From Mycobacterium sp. ENV421 (GTDB taxonomy: Bacteria; Actinomycetota; Actinomycetes; Mycobacteriales; Mycobacteriaceae), in contig NZ_PDHO01000001.1 of the NCBI RefSeq assembly GCF_002887815.1, positions 400,579-464,578 of the forward strand: a stretch of DNA of 64,000 nt, given 5' to 3'. Under the pieces are notes generated by a model. The model was not told the DNA's origin and did no database searches. It saw only the letters and a list, made by a program, of their open reading frames with translations. Shown here in pieces: positions 37,451-45,978 of the stretch. Both the position numbers and the translations under genes were made by a program. The stretch's first letter is position 1. Each line of letters starts with the position of its first letter.

Positions 37451-38217
37451 CCGGTTTCGCGCAGACCGCCGCCGCGGGCCCGCTGCTGCTGGCCCTGGGT
37501 GTCTGCGTGCTTGCCGGTTTGGTGTCGTTCGCCTCGCCGTGTGTGGTTCCGCTGGTTCCCGGCTATCTGTCCTACCTCGCGGCGGTCGTCGGTGTGGACG
37601 ATACGTCAGGCCCGGTGGCCGTGCGGACTCAGCGCCTGCGGGTGGCCGGGTCGGCGCTGCTGTTCGTCGCCGGCTTCACCCTGGTCTTTGTGCTCGGCAC
37701 GGTGGCGGTGCTGGGGATGACCACCACCCTGATCACCAATCAGCTTGTGCTGCAACGCGTCGGTGGGGTGCTGACCATCGTCATGGGTCTGGCGTTCATC
37801 GGCTTCATCCCGGCCCTACAGCGCCAGGCTCGGTTCACCCCGCGCCGGTTCGCCGGTGTGGCGGGGGCACCGCTGCTCGGCGCGGTGTTCGGGCTGGGCT
37901 GGACACCGTGCCTGGGTCCGACGCTGACCGGGGTGATCACCGTCGCCTCGGCCACCGACGGTGCCAGCGTCGCCCGCGGTGTCGTCCTGGTGATCGCCTA
38001 CTGCCTGGGCCTGGGCATCCCGTTCGTGGTGCTGGCGCTGGGATCCAGTTGGGCGGCCAACGGATTGGGCTGGCTGCGCAGGCATACCCGGACCATTCAG
38101 ATCGTCGGCGGTGTGCTGTTGATCGCCGTCGGGCTGGCCCTGGTCACCGGGGCATGGAACGACTTCATCTCCTGGGTGCGCGACGCTTTCGTCTCCGACG
38201 TGAGGCTGCCGATTTGA
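37447..38217 (+). CDS. ccdA: Cytochrome c biogenesis protein CcdA
   Basis: A 256-residue polytopic membrane protein (six helices plus ends) of the CcdA/DsbD-beta family, which carries electrons from cytoplasmic thioredoxin to ResA-like proteins. The two redox cysteines are in FASPCVVPLVPGYL (helix 1) and GWTPCLGPTLTG (helix 4), each in the conserved PC context. ATG 37447 overlaps the upstream stop and the stop is overlapped by resB (TTGA). Confidence 0.95.
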   Translation: MTGFAQTAAAGPLLLALGVCVLAGLVSFASPCVVPLVPGYLSYLAAVVGVDDTSGPVAVRTQRLRVAGSALLFVAGFTLVFVLGTVAVLGMTTTLITNQLVLQRVGGVLTIVMGLAFIGFIPALQRQARFTPRRFAGVAGAPLLGAVFGLGWTPCLGPTLTGVITVASATDGASVARGVVLVIAYCLGLGIPFVVLALGSSWAANGLGWLRRHTRTIQIVGGVLLIAVGLALVTGAWNDFISWVRDAFVSDVRLPI

Positions 38218-39881
38218 CGACCGCCCCGCCGCGAGCAGACACAAAATCGCCCAAAACAGGGGGTTTTGGGGCGATTTTGCGTCTGCTCGGCAGGTCAGTC
38301 CGCGCTCTGTGGCGGGCGCTGACCTCCATGGGCACCGCGTTGGTGCTGCTGTTTCTGCTCGCCCTCGCGGCTGTGCCCGGTGCGCTGTTGCCGCAACGCA
38401 GCCTGAACGACGCCAAGGTCGAGCAGTACATCGCCGAGCACAACATCATCGGGCCCTGGCTCAACCGACTGCAGTTCTTCGAGGTGTTCTCCAGCTTCTG
38501 GTTCACCGCGATCTATGCGCTGCTGTTCATCTCGCTGGTGGGCTGCCTGACCCCGCGGATGATCGAACACGTCAAAAGCATGCGGGCTGTGCCGGTTCCG
38601 GCACCGCGCAACCTGTCCCGGTTGCCCAAGTACGCCACTGCCGAGGTGGTCGGGACGCAGGAGGCCGTCGCGGCAGGCATATCCGAGCGGCTCAAGGGCT
38701 GGCGTCGGGTCACCCGCCACACCGACGACGGCATCGAAATCTCCGCTGAGAAGGGTTACCTGCGCGAGTTCGGAAATATCGTTTTCCACTTCTCGCTGCT
38801 CGGCCTGCTGGTGGCGATCGCCGTCGGCAAGCTGTTCGGTTACGAGGGCAACGTCATCGTCATCGCCAACGGCGGCCCCGGTTTCTGCTCGGCCTCACCG
38901 GCGGCGTTCGACTCGTTCCGGGCCGGTAACAGCGTCGACGGCACCTCCCTGTACCCGATGTGCGTGCGAGTCAACGACTTCCAAGCCCACTACCTGCCCA
39001 ACGGCCAGGCGCTGTCGTTCGCGTCGAACATCGACTACCAGGCCGGGGACGATCTGGCCGCCGGCACCTGGCAGCCCTACCGTCTCGAGGTCAACCATCC
39101 GCTGCGCATCGGCGGCGACCGGGTGTACCTGCAGGGCCACGGCTACGCGCCGACGTTCACCGTCACCTTCCCGAACGGGCAGAAGCGGACCCAGACCCTG
39201 CAATGGCGTCCGGACGATCAGCACACCCTGCTGTCCTCGGGCGTCATCCGCGTCGACCCGCCCGGCGGCATGTACCCCGACCCCACCGAGCGGCGTAAGC
39301 ATCAGCTGGCGATCATGGGGCTGTTCGCGCCCACCGCCGAACTCGACGGCACCCTGCTGTCGTCGAAGTATCCGGCGGCCAACGACCCGGCGGTGGCCAT
39401 CGACATCTACCGCGGCGACACCGGGCTGGACACCGGCCGACCGCAGTCACTGTTCACCCTCGACCCGCGCCTCATCGAGCAGAAGCGGCTGACCAAGGTC
39501 AAGCGCACCAACCTGCGCCTTGGCGAGGAGGTGCGCCTCGACGACGGCACCGTGGTCCGGTTCGACGGCGCCACCCCGTTCGTCAACCTGCAGGTTTCCC
39601 ACGATCCCGGGCAGGTGTGGGTGCTGGTGTTCGCGATGTCGATGATGGGCGGTCTGCTGGTGTCGCTGATCGTGCGCCGCCGCCGGGTGTGGGCGAGGAT
39701 TTCCACCGGCGGGCAGGAGCGAAGCGACTCGGGAGATGGCCCTGGCAGTTCGCCCGGTACGGTGAATGTCGAGCTGGGCGGTCTGGCCCGCACCGACAAC
39801 TCCGGCTGGGGCAACGAGTTCGAGAAGCTCACCGAACGGATGTTGGCGGACCCGCCGGAGCCGTCGAAAGAGAAGGTCTGA
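38214..39881 (+). CDS. resB: Cytochrome c biogenesis protein ResB
   Basis: A 555-residue ResB/Ccs1 protein that with CcsA forms the haem-handling synthase. Helices lie near residues 40-60, 95-115 and 190-210, followed by a large extracytoplasmic domain (VYLQGHGYAPTFTVTFP, GQVWVLVFAM) and a final helix around 460-485. The start is TTG 38214 overlapping the ccdA stop; no ATG/GTG gives the full N-terminus. The first 25 codons contain a long inverted repeat (38235-38286), making this N-terminus unlike the H37Rv protein, and codons near 500-515 carry a GQERSDSGDGPGSSP insertion before the conserved GTVNVELGG. Confidence 0.93.
   Translation: MTTAPPRADTKSPKTGGFGAILRLLGRSVRALWRALTSMGTALVLLFLLALAAVPGALLPQRSLNDAKVEQYIAEHNIIGPWLNRLQFFEVFSSFWFTAIYALLFISLVGCLTPRMIEHVKSMRAVPVPAPRNLSRLPKYATAEVVGTQEAVAAGISERLKGWRRVTRHTDDGIEISAEKGYLREFGNIVFHFSLLGLLVAIAVGKLFGYEGNVIVIANGGPGFCSASPAAFDSFRAGNSVDGTSLYPMCVRVNDFQAHYLPNGQALSFASNIDYQAGDDLAAGTWQPYRLEVNHPLRIGGDRVYLQGHGYAPTFTVTFPNGQKRTQTLQWRPDDQHTLLSSGVIRVDPPGGMYPDPTERRKHQLAIMGLFAPTAELDGTLLSSKYPAANDPAVAIDIYRGDTGLDTGRPQSLFTLDPRLIEQKRLTKVKRTNLRLGEEVRLDDGTVVRFDGATPFVNLQVSHDPGQVWVLVFAMSMMGGLLVSLIVRRRRVWARISTGGQERSDSGDGPGSSPGTVNVELGGLARTDNSGWGNEFEKLTERMLADPPEPSKEKV
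38235..38286. repeat. Long inverted repeat inside the 5' end of resB
   Basis: GCAGAC-A-CAAAATCGCCC (38235-38252) and AAAAC (38253-38257) pair with GTTTT, a one-base bulge, and GGGCGATTTTG-C-GTCTGC (38269-38286): 22 base pairs with one mismatch, one bulge and a five-base loop. It begins 18 bases after the ccdA stop and reads in frame through resB. It looks like a mobile intergenic hairpin that ended up in coding sequence. Confidence 0.85.
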
Positions 39882-39883
39882 GC

Positions 39884-40861
39884 ATGAATACCGAGCACAT
39901 CGACATCGGGCTGGCCCGCTACTCCGATTGGGCTTTCACCTCGTCGGTCGTCGTCCTGGTCTTGGCGCTGCTGCTGCTGGCCGTCGAACTCGCCTACAGC
40001 CGAGGCCGCAAGGTCGAGGCCCGCGAGCTGGTGTCGGCCGGGGCCGTCTCCGCCGACAGCGACCGCCCCGGCGTCGTCGTCGACCGACCCGGGCGCTCCG
40101 CCGACGAGCGCATCGGCACCGCCGGCTTGTCGCTGGTGTACCTCGGCATCGCCTTGCTGTTCGTCTGCATCGTGCTGCGCGGGCTGGCCACCGCGCGCGT
40201 GCCGTGGGGCAACATGTACGAGTTCATCAACCTGACCTGTTTCTGCGGGCTGATCGCGGCGTCGATCGTGCTGCGCAGACCGCAGTACCGCGCGCTGTGG
40301 GTTTTCGTACTCGTTCCTGTACTCATCCTCCTGACCGTCTCGGGCCGTTGGCTGTACACCAACGCCGCACCGGTGATGCCCGCGCTGCAGTCGTACTGGC
40401 TGCCGATCCACGTGTCGGTCGTCAGCCTCGGCTCGGGTGTCTTCCTGGTCGCCGGGGTGGCCAGCATCCTGTTCCTGCTGAAGATGTCCTCACTGGCCGA
40501 TCCCGGCCGGGATGGACGGCTGGCGCAGATCGTGCAGCGGCTGCCCGATGCTCAGACTCTCGACCGAATCGCTTACCGCACCACGATTTTCGCGTTCCCG
40601 ATCTTCGGCTTCGGCGTCATCTTCGGTGCCATCTGGGCCGAGGAGGCGTGGGGCCGGTACTGGGGCTGGGACCCCAAGGAGACGGTGTCGTTCATCGCGT
40701 GGGTGGTCTACGCCGCATACCTGCACGCCCGCTCGACGGCGGGATGGCGCGACAAAAAAGCCGCGTGGATCAACGTCATTGGCTTCGTCGCGATGGTCTT
40801 CAATCTGTTCTTCATCAACCTGGTGACGGTCGGCCTGCACTCCTACGCCGGAGTGAGCTGA
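39884..40861 (+). CDS. ccsA: Cytochrome c biogenesis protein CcsA (CcsB/ResC)
   Basis: A 325-residue integral membrane protein with about eight helices, haem exporter/ligase partner of ResB. The family WWD motif is present as WGRYWGWDPKETVSFIAW near residues 256-273, flanked by histidines in PIHVSVVSLG and LHARSTAGW. ATG 39884 lies two bases after the resB stop. It is the last gene of the hemL-to-ccsA run; a 76-bp gap follows. Confidence 0.95.
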   Translation: MNTEHIDIGLARYSDWAFTSSVVVLVLALLLLAVELAYSRGRKVEARELVSAGAVSADSDRPGVVVDRPGRSADERIGTAGLSLVYLGIALLFVCIVLRGLATARVPWGNMYEFINLTCFCGLIAASIVLRRPQYRALWVFVLVPVLILLTVSGRWLYTNAAPVMPALQSYWLPIHVSVVSLGSGVFLVAGVASILFLLKMSSLADPGRDGRLAQIVQRLPDAQTLDRIAYRTTIFAFPIFGFGVIFGAIWAEEAWGRYWGWDPKETVSFIAWVVYAAYLHARSTAGWRDKKAAWINVIGFVAMVFNLFFINLVTVGLHSYAGVS

Positions 40862-40937
40862 CACGAGCGTGCGCTAGGGTTCAAAGGACCCACGAACCAC
40901 CACTCGACCCGAAACGATATGTCAGGGGGAAGTGCAC

Positions 40938-42128
40938 GTGTCCACTCCTCATGGGTCCCGCCAGGGCCATGAATTAACTGATGCGACAACGGTATTCCGC
41001 ACCGAACAGCGGTTCACCGATCCGGCGACCATGGCACCCGAATCCGAACCGGACTGGCTGGCGCCCACCCCGCCGATCGGCATCCCGATGGAGTCGCTGA
41101 CCGCGGCCGCGCCGCTGTTCAACCAGTACGTCGCCGAGCATCCGGTGCCGTCCTACCGCCCGACGGTGCCGCCGACGCCGTATCCGGACCTGTCGACGAG
41201 CGCGCTGCTGCGCCAGGTGAAGCCGCCGCCGTCCGGTGGCTGGCGACGCTGGCTGTATTTGGCGTCGGGCAAGCTGATCAACGTCGGCGAGGGCCAGCGC
41301 GCCGCGCACCACACCAACCTGGTCGCACAGGTGAACCGTCCGCTGCAGGGCTGCTACAAGATCGCGCTGCTGTCGCTGAAGGGTGGGGTCGGCAAGACGA
41401 CGATCACCGCCACTCTGGGCGGGACGTTCGCCACGATTCGGGGCGACCGGGTGATCGCGGTCGACGCCAATCCCGACCGCGGGACCCTGAGCCAGAAGGT
41501 GCCGCTGGAAACCCCGGCCACCGTGCGTCATCTGCTGCGCGACGCCGAGAAGATCGAGCGCTACAGCGATGTCCGCGGTTACACCTCGCAGGGCCCGAGC
41601 CGGCTGGAAGTGCTGGCGTCAGAAAGCGACCCCGCGGTGTCCGAGGCGTTCAGCGCAACGGATTACGACAAGGCGCTGGCGGTGCTCGAGCGGTTCTACA
41701 GCCTGGTACTCACCGACTGTGGCACCGGACTGCTGCACTCGGCGATGTCGTCGGTGCTGTCGCAGGCCGACGCACTGGTCGTGGTGAGTTCGGGGTCGGT
41801 GGACGGCGCCCGCAGCGCCTCGGCGACGCTGGACTGGCTGGACGCCCACGGTCATCAGGACCTGGTGCGGCGGTCGGTATGCGTGATCAACGCCGTCCGG
41901 CCGCGGTCGGGCAAGGTCGACATGCAGAAGGTGGTGGACCACTTCTCGCGGCGGTGCCGCGCGGTGTGCGTGGTGCCGTTCGACCCGCATCTGGAAGAGG
42001 GCGCCGAGATCGATCTCGAGCGGCTGAAGCCGAAGACTCGTGAGGCGCTGGTTCAGCTGGCCGCTGTGGTCGCCGACGGCTTTCCCGCCGTCGAGGCGAA
42101 CGAACGGTTCGGCGAGCGCGAGCGCTAG
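40938..42128 (+). CDS. MinD/ParA-like ATPase (Rv0530-like)
   Basis: A 396-residue protein with a 130-residue proline-rich N-terminus and a SIMIBI P-loop ATPase domain. The deviant Walker A is LKGGVGKTT (about residues 152-160), the switch region has VDANPDRGTLS and the fourth segment TDCGTGLLHS. ESX-linked ATPases such as EspI share this layout, but no ESX genes are nearby. GTG 40938 is chosen because AGGGGGA ends seven bases upstream; GTG 40932 would be too close. The 3' end overlaps the antisense small membrane gene by four bases. Confidence 0.88.
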   Translation: MSTPHGSRQGHELTDATTVFRTEQRFTDPATMAPESEPDWLAPTPPIGIPMESLTAAAPLFNQYVAEHPVPSYRPTVPPTPYPDLSTSALLRQVKPPPSGGWRRWLYLASGKLINVGEGQRAAHHTNLVAQVNRPLQGCYKIALLSLKGGVGKTTITATLGGTFATIRGDRVIAVDANPDRGTLSQKVPLETPATVRHLLRDAEKIERYSDVRGYTSQGPSRLEVLASESDPAVSEAFSATDYDKALAVLERFYSLVLTDCGTGLLHSAMSSVLSQADALVVVSSGSVDGARSASATLDWLDAHGHQDLVRRSVCVINAVRPRSGKVDMQKVVDHFSRRCRAVCVVPFDPHLEEGAEIDLERLKPKTREALVQLAAVVADGFPAVEANERFGERER

Positions 42129-42286
42129 CGGGGGTTGTTGTCGCCGTGGCTGAGTCGCCACAGGAAGTCGGGGTCGTCGTCGGGGCCGACGACCCTGGTC
42201 TTCGGCCGCTGCGCCTGGGCGCGAACCGCGCGCCAGCCGACGTAGACCGCGGCGGCGATGATCAGAATCAACAGCAGGTACAGCAC
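42125..42286 (-). CDS. Small membrane protein, 53 aa (Rv0530A-like position)
   Basis: GTG 42286 is preceded by a perfect AAAGGAGG at 42292-42299 on the minus strand. The 53-residue product has one N-terminal helix (MLYLLLILIIAAAVYVGW) and a polar tail with PKTRVVGPDDDPDFLWRLS. No family is recognised; Rv0530A lies at the same place in H37Rv. Its stop codon overlaps the ParA-like stop tail to tail. The strong ribosome-binding site makes a real gene likely. Confidence 0.85.
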   Translation of the reverse strand: MLYLLLILIIAAAVYVGWRAVRAQAQRPKTRVVGPDDDPDFLWRLSHGDNNPR

Positions 42287-42320
42287 GAAAACCTCCTTTG
42301 TCCGAATATACGCGCGTCGG

Positions 42321-42326
42321 TAGGCT
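42321..42326 (+). promoter_or_regulatory. -10 element of the DUF4229 gene
   Basis: TAGGCT lies seven bases before GTG 42334 with no Shine-Dalgarno between; leaderless-type start. It supports the GTG over an earlier in-frame TTG at 42298. Confidence 0.5.
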
Positions 42327-42333
42327 CGGCGCG

Positions 42334-42657
42334 GTGTCGGACAATTCGGACAACAAGACCCCGGGCGCGGGCGGTCGCTTAGCGCTCGACGTCCTCGTGT
42401 ACACCCTTGCGCGGATCGCCTTGGTGGTAGTTCTGACGGCGGCGATCTACTACCTCGGCAAGCTGATCGGGATCACCGAGTTCCCGCTCATCGTGGCGTT
42501 GTTGTTCGCGATCGTGCTGGCTCTGCCGCTGGGGATCTGGCTGTTGGCGCCACTGCGCAAGCGGGCCACCGCGAGCATCGCCGCGGTCGATGAGCGTCGT
42601 CGCCGTGACCGTGAGCAACTGCAGGCCCGGCTGCGCGGCAAGGAGCCGACCGACTAG
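42334..42657 (+). CDS. DUF4229-type membrane protein (Rv0531-like)
   Basis: A 107-residue protein with two helices (about residues 20-42 and 48-68) and a basic cytosolic tail rich in Arg ([18 protein letters not shown]), likely a coiled helix. The layout fits DUF4229. Start GTG 42334 fits the leaderless -10 just upstream. The stop overlaps menA's stop by four bases in a tail-to-tail arrangement. Confidence 0.8.
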   Translation: MSDNSDNKTPGAGGRLALDVLVYTLARIALVVVLTAAIYYLGKLIGITEFPLIVALLFAIVLALPLGIWLLAPLRKRATASIAAVDERRRRDREQLQARLRGKEPTD

Positions 42658-43523
42658 CCGAGCGCGAGCGCCAGTGCCACCGCGATCGACCAGACCAGCA
42701 TCGTCAGGCCGGTATCGCGCAGCACCGGGATGAGCTCGCGACCACCGAGGCCGCGGCGCACCGGGCCGGCCGCACGCAGGGCCAGCGGTGCGGCGAGCAG
42801 GCCGACCGCGCACCACGGTGTGGCGAGCATCAGGACCAGGGTCAGCACGCCGGCCACGGCCAGCATGGACTGGTAGAGGATTCGGGTGCGGCCATCGCCC
42901 AGCCGGACGGCCAAGGTGACCTTGCCCGCCACCCGGTCGGTCGGGATGTCACGCAGGTTGTTGGCCACCAGCACGGCCGACGACAGCGCGCCGGTCGCGA
43001 CGGCCAGCGCCAGGCCGACCCAGTCGACCCGCAGCGCCTGGGTGTACTGCGTGCCCAGCACGGCGACGAGGCCGAAGAACACGAACACCGCGACTTCGCC
43101 GAATCCGGCATAGCCGTAGGGTCGCGAGCCGCCGGTGTACAGCCACGCTCCCGCGATACAGACGACACCCACCGCGATCAGCCAGGGCGCGCTGACGACG
43201 GCCAGCGCCAGCCCGGCGACCGCGCCCACACCGATGCTGATGACGGCAGCGCTCAGCACCGCGCGCGGTGACGCCAGCTTCGAGCCGACCAGTCGCAGCG
43301 GTCCGGCCCGTTCGTCGTCGGTTCCGCGGATGCCGTCGGAGTAGTCGTTGGCGAAGTTGACCCCGACGATTAGTGCGAGTGAGACGGCAAGTGCCAGCAG
43401 CGCCTTCCACCACACGAAGGCGTCCAGCCAGGCCGCTGCGCCGGTACCCGCGACCACCGGCGCCACCGCGTTGGGCAGAGTTCTGGGTCTGGCCCCTTCG
43501 ACCCACTGCGCGATGCTCGCCAC
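42654..43523 (-). CDS. menA: 1,4-dihydroxy-2-naphthoate polyprenyltransferase
   Basis: Attaches the polyprenyl chain to dihydroxynaphthoate in menaquinone synthesis, in the membrane. The 289-residue UbiA-family protein has about nine helices and both Asp-rich motifs: [16 protein letters not shown] and [15 protein letters not shown] 43523 gives an N-terminus [18 protein letters not shown] matching Rv0534c; the open frame upstream has no better start. Menaquinone is the main mycobacterial respiratory quinone, in keeping with nearby cytochrome genes. Confidence 0.96.
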   Translation of the reverse strand: MASIAQWVEGARPRTLPNAVAPVVAGTGAAAWLDAFVWWKALLALAVSLALIVGVNFANDYSDGIRGTDDERAGPLRLVGSKLASPRAVLSAAVISIGVGAVAGLALAVVSAPWLIAVGVVCIAGAWLYTGGSRPYGYAGFGEVAVFVFFGLVAVLGTQYTQALRVDWVGLALAVATGALSSAVLVANNLRDIPTDRVAGKVTLAVRLGDGRTRILYQSMLAVAGVLTLVLMLATPWCAVGLLAAPLALRAAGPVRRGLGGRELIPVLRDTGLTMLVWSIAVALALALG

Positions 43524-44111
43524 GCCCGCAATCGTCGCATGTTGGCGCGATCGTCGCTGCTGGCTCGACCACCCATCGATCACCGAGTTTGCTCGCCCGC
43601 CAGTAAAGGTTTGTTAACTAAATAGCTGGGCGGCGGCACTGAAATTAGTTAGCCAAGGGGAGGCAATCTGGGTATCTGTGTTCGCAGGAGGGTCGCGAGT
43701 CGGCCGCCCGGCTTTGCCGCAAACGCGGTTGCAGGGGTAGCTGGGGTAGGCGATGTAAAACCAAGGCCGACCTGGCTCAGTTTGTTCACGGGATCGGCCT
43801 CCAGCAAATGAAACCAGGGCGCACGACTTGTGTCAGCTGCTCCTGAGGGCTTCTCGGTTAATAGGGATCTAGCCGTCAGTGCGGTTCCGATGCCGACGCG
43901 GATAGTTGCCTCCTAAAATATTTCACGCGTCAGATCTGTTCGCTGGAGAAGCGGAGAATGGCGTTCACCAGTGCTTCCGCGCGTGGACCGACATTGCGGT
44001 CGTGTGCCTGCAACTGACTGACAAGTAAGTTCTTTCCGGAATGCGGCAGCTCTCAGGTTTCCCTCAGGTAACTTTTGCCCGGTCCGCACTTGTCCCCTGA
44101 CAGGAGTAACC
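43524..44111. other. 588-bp AT-richer intergenic region
   Basis: The longest gene-free stretch in the window, between divergent menA and the GjpA-like gene. It is visibly richer in A/T than its surroundings (for example TTGTTAACTAAATAG near 43611-43625 and CCTAAAATATTTCAC near 43913-43927). H37Rv has PE_PGRS6 and fabH here. I find no conserved reading frame, tRNA or clear riboswitch. A pair of CTCAGGT repeats lies close to the downstream start. It may hold long-range control sites or an RNA. Confidence 0.6.
44052..44074 (+). promoter_or_regulatory. 11-bp-spaced CTCAGGT direct repeat upstream of gjpA-like gene
   Basis: CTCAGGT occurs at 44052-44058 and 44063-44069, one helical turn apart, about 40 bases before ATG 44112. 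Paired direct repeats on one face of the helix are the usual target of OmpR-family regulators such as MprA. The identity of the regulator is not shown. Confidence 0.4.
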
Positions 44112-45320
44112 ATGCCCATTGCTGTCCGGCCGTCTGTCGCCACCGGGGTAGCACTGCTGGGAGCCGGCGCTATTGCGCTGGCTCCGATTCAACCGGCCGC
44201 TTCCTCGCTCTCAAACATCCACGCCCCGGCCGTCTTCTCGACCGCGAGCATTCAGCTCACAGCTGCCGGTGGATTCGACCCCGTCACCCCGTGGGTTGAT
44301 GTCCTGACTGCCGCGGCCAGCAACGTGACAGCGATCGGTCAGGAGTGGCTGGCCAACCCGGCGCCCGCGCTACGCCAGCTCGGCACCAACTGGCTCGGTT
44401 ACGGCGAGACCGTCGGCACTGCCCTGGGCGGTGTCGCCACCGGCACCTGGACCTACTTCACCCAGACCGTGCCCGAATCGATCAACACGGCCCTCCAGCA
44501 GATCGCCGACGGCGACCTGTCCGGGGCGGCATCGACGATCAACAACGCGCTGGGCAGCGCCATCTTCTCGATCGGCCTTCCGCTGTTCCCGGTGCTGGAC
44601 ATCCCCGGCAAGATCACCGACAACCTCAGCGCAGTGGTCAAGACGCTGGCCGGGCTCAACACCGCGCTGCCGCTGGTCCTCGGTATCCTCGGCCCGATCG
44701 AGGGTGGGATCCAGGCGTTCGGCGACAGCGCGCAGAGTGTGCTCGACGCGGCGGCGGCCGGCGAGTATGTCACCGCTTTCAACAACGCCGTCAACACCCT
44801 GCCGACGGTCGTCGGAGCGGTGCTCAACGGCTACCAGGACGGCGTCTATCCCGGGCTGTTCTCCCTGCCGCCGGAGCCTGGCGTTCTGGGTGGGGGCTTG
44901 GTCCACGCTCTGCTGGTCGATATCCCGAATGCGATCGCCGTCGCTCTGGGCGCGCCGGCCCCGGTTACTACCGCCGCGGCGAAGAAGGCCGCCCCCAGCG
45001 CTGAGGCCGTGGTGGCCGATGCGCCGGCTGCCGTTGAGAGCGGATCCGGTGTGGCTCAATCCAAGACAGCAACTGCTGCGGTCAGCCCGGCCGCCGATTC
45101 GGCGGCTGAGGGTGCGGAAGCGGCCGCGGGTTCTGATTCGACGGTCAAAGACGGCAACAAGGTCGAGCCGGGCCAGGTCACTGGCTCAGGTGCGGCGGGC
45201 GCGCGTGGTGCCGCGGCCGCCGGCTCCTCGAAGCCCGCGGGTGCCGCTGGGGCGAAGAAGGAGTCGGGTGGCAGCAGCGGTGCCAAGGGTCACAGCGCCC
45301 GGCATGCCGCAGGTAACTAA
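44112..45320 (+). CDS. GjpA-like exported protein (putative outer-membrane porin family)
   Basis: A 402-residue exported protein. Residues 1-30 (RPSVATGVALLGAGAIALAP) are a signal peptide-like segment. Residues 50-280 are the domain found in mycobacterial proteins annotated after the Gordonia porin GjpA, with WVDVLTAAASNVTAIGQEWL and PAPALRQLGTNWLGY, amphipathic helices and Gly/Ala stretches. Residues 285-402 are a low-complexity Ala/Ser/Gly/Lys tail that looks disordered. Porin activity is by annotation tradition, not visible here. RBS: ACAGGAG six bases upstream. A strong hairpin follows the stop. Confidence 0.75.
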   Translation: MPIAVRPSVATGVALLGAGAIALAPIQPAASSLSNIHAPAVFSTASIQLTAAGGFDPVTPWVDVLTAAASNVTAIGQEWLANPAPALRQLGTNWLGYGETVGTALGGVATGTWTYFTQTVPESINTALQQIADGDLSGAASTINNALGSAIFSIGLPLFPVLDIPGKITDNLSAVVKTLAGLNTALPLVLGILGPIEGGIQAFGDSAQSVLDAAAAGEYVTAFNNAVNTLPTVVGAVLNGYQDGVYPGLFSLPPEPGVLGGGLVHALLVDIPNAIAVALGAPAPVTTAAAKKAAPSAEAVVADAPAAVESGSGVAQSKTATAAVSPAADSAAEGAEAAAGSDSTVKDGNKVEPGQVTGSGAAGARGAAAAGSSKPAGAAGAKKESGGSSGAKGHSARHAAGN

Positions 45321-45353
45321 CCGGCGTCCACTGGTCGTCATGAAGTGAGCGGT

Positions 45354-45380
45354 GGCCCCCGGTCCAGGTGACCGGGGGCC
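45354..45380 (+). terminator. Strong hairpin terminator after gjpA-like gene
   Basis: GGCCCCCGGTC (45354-45364) pairs perfectly with GACCGGGGGCC (45370-45380) around a five-base loop, 33 bases after the stop. No long T-run follows, as usual in this group. Confidence 0.75.
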
Positions 45381-45413
45381 CACCCTTCGTTCCGAAAGGT
45401 CAAGCGAGGACGC

Positions 45414-45944
45414 GTGTCGACACGTCGACCGGGCGACGTGGGCCGTCGATTGGTTCAACAACGCCGCCACAGACTGGGCCTCGACGATGTCGAGGCCCAT
45501 GCGTGGGTGCAGTTCGAGTCGGTCGCCATCGCACTGCACGGCCTGGTCAATCGCGCCCTGCAGCATCATCACCAACTGAGTCTCGCCGACGTCCAATTGA
45601 TGACCCATCTGAAGAGTCATGGTCCCAGTCCGATGGGTGCTCTGGCCGAGATGCTGATGGTCACCCCGAGTGCGCTGACCCAGCAGATCCAGCGCCTCGA
45701 GCGGCGGCGACTGGTCGACCGGGAGGCGAGTAGCGATGACGGCCGCCGAGTGCTGGCGACGCTCACCCGCCACGGGCTGCGGGTGGCCGCCGCGTCGTTG
45801 GAGACCTACGCCGGTGTGGTGCGTGCCCACTTCCTCGATGAGCTGAGCAGGAATCAGATGATCGCGCTCGGCGATGGCTGCCGGCGGATCAGCGCCCGGT
45901 TGAAGGAAGCGGATTCGGCCGGGGGATCGTCCGACGGCCAGTGA
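45414..45944 (+). CDS. MarR-family transcriptional regulator
   Basis: A 176-residue winged-helix regulator. Helices ALHGLVNRALQHHHQLSLADVQLM lead into the HTH SPMGALAEMLMVTPSALTQQIQRLERRRLV and the wing DREASSDDGRRVLATLT, all classical MarR. GTG 45414 has CGAGGACGC directly upstream. It follows the gjpA terminator, so it has its own promoter or is expressed by read-through. Targets and ligand unknown. Confidence 0.9.
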   Translation: MSTRRPGDVGRRLVQQRRHRLGLDDVEAHAWVQFESVAIALHGLVNRALQHHHQLSLADVQLMTHLKSHGPSPMGALAEMLMVTPSALTQQIQRLERRRLVDREASSDDGRRVLATLTRHGLRVAAASLETYAGVVRAHFLDELSRNQMIALGDGCRRISARLKEADSAGGSSDGQ

Positions 45945-45978
45945 TCGGCGAGATCGGAACTGCCTGCACAATGGTCGA

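Noticed and set aside
43913..44143. A 76-codon minus-strand frame in the long intergenic region.
   Set aside because: It overlaps the start and ribosome-binding region of the GjpA-like gene and has no recognisable domain or ribosome-binding site. Treated as chance.
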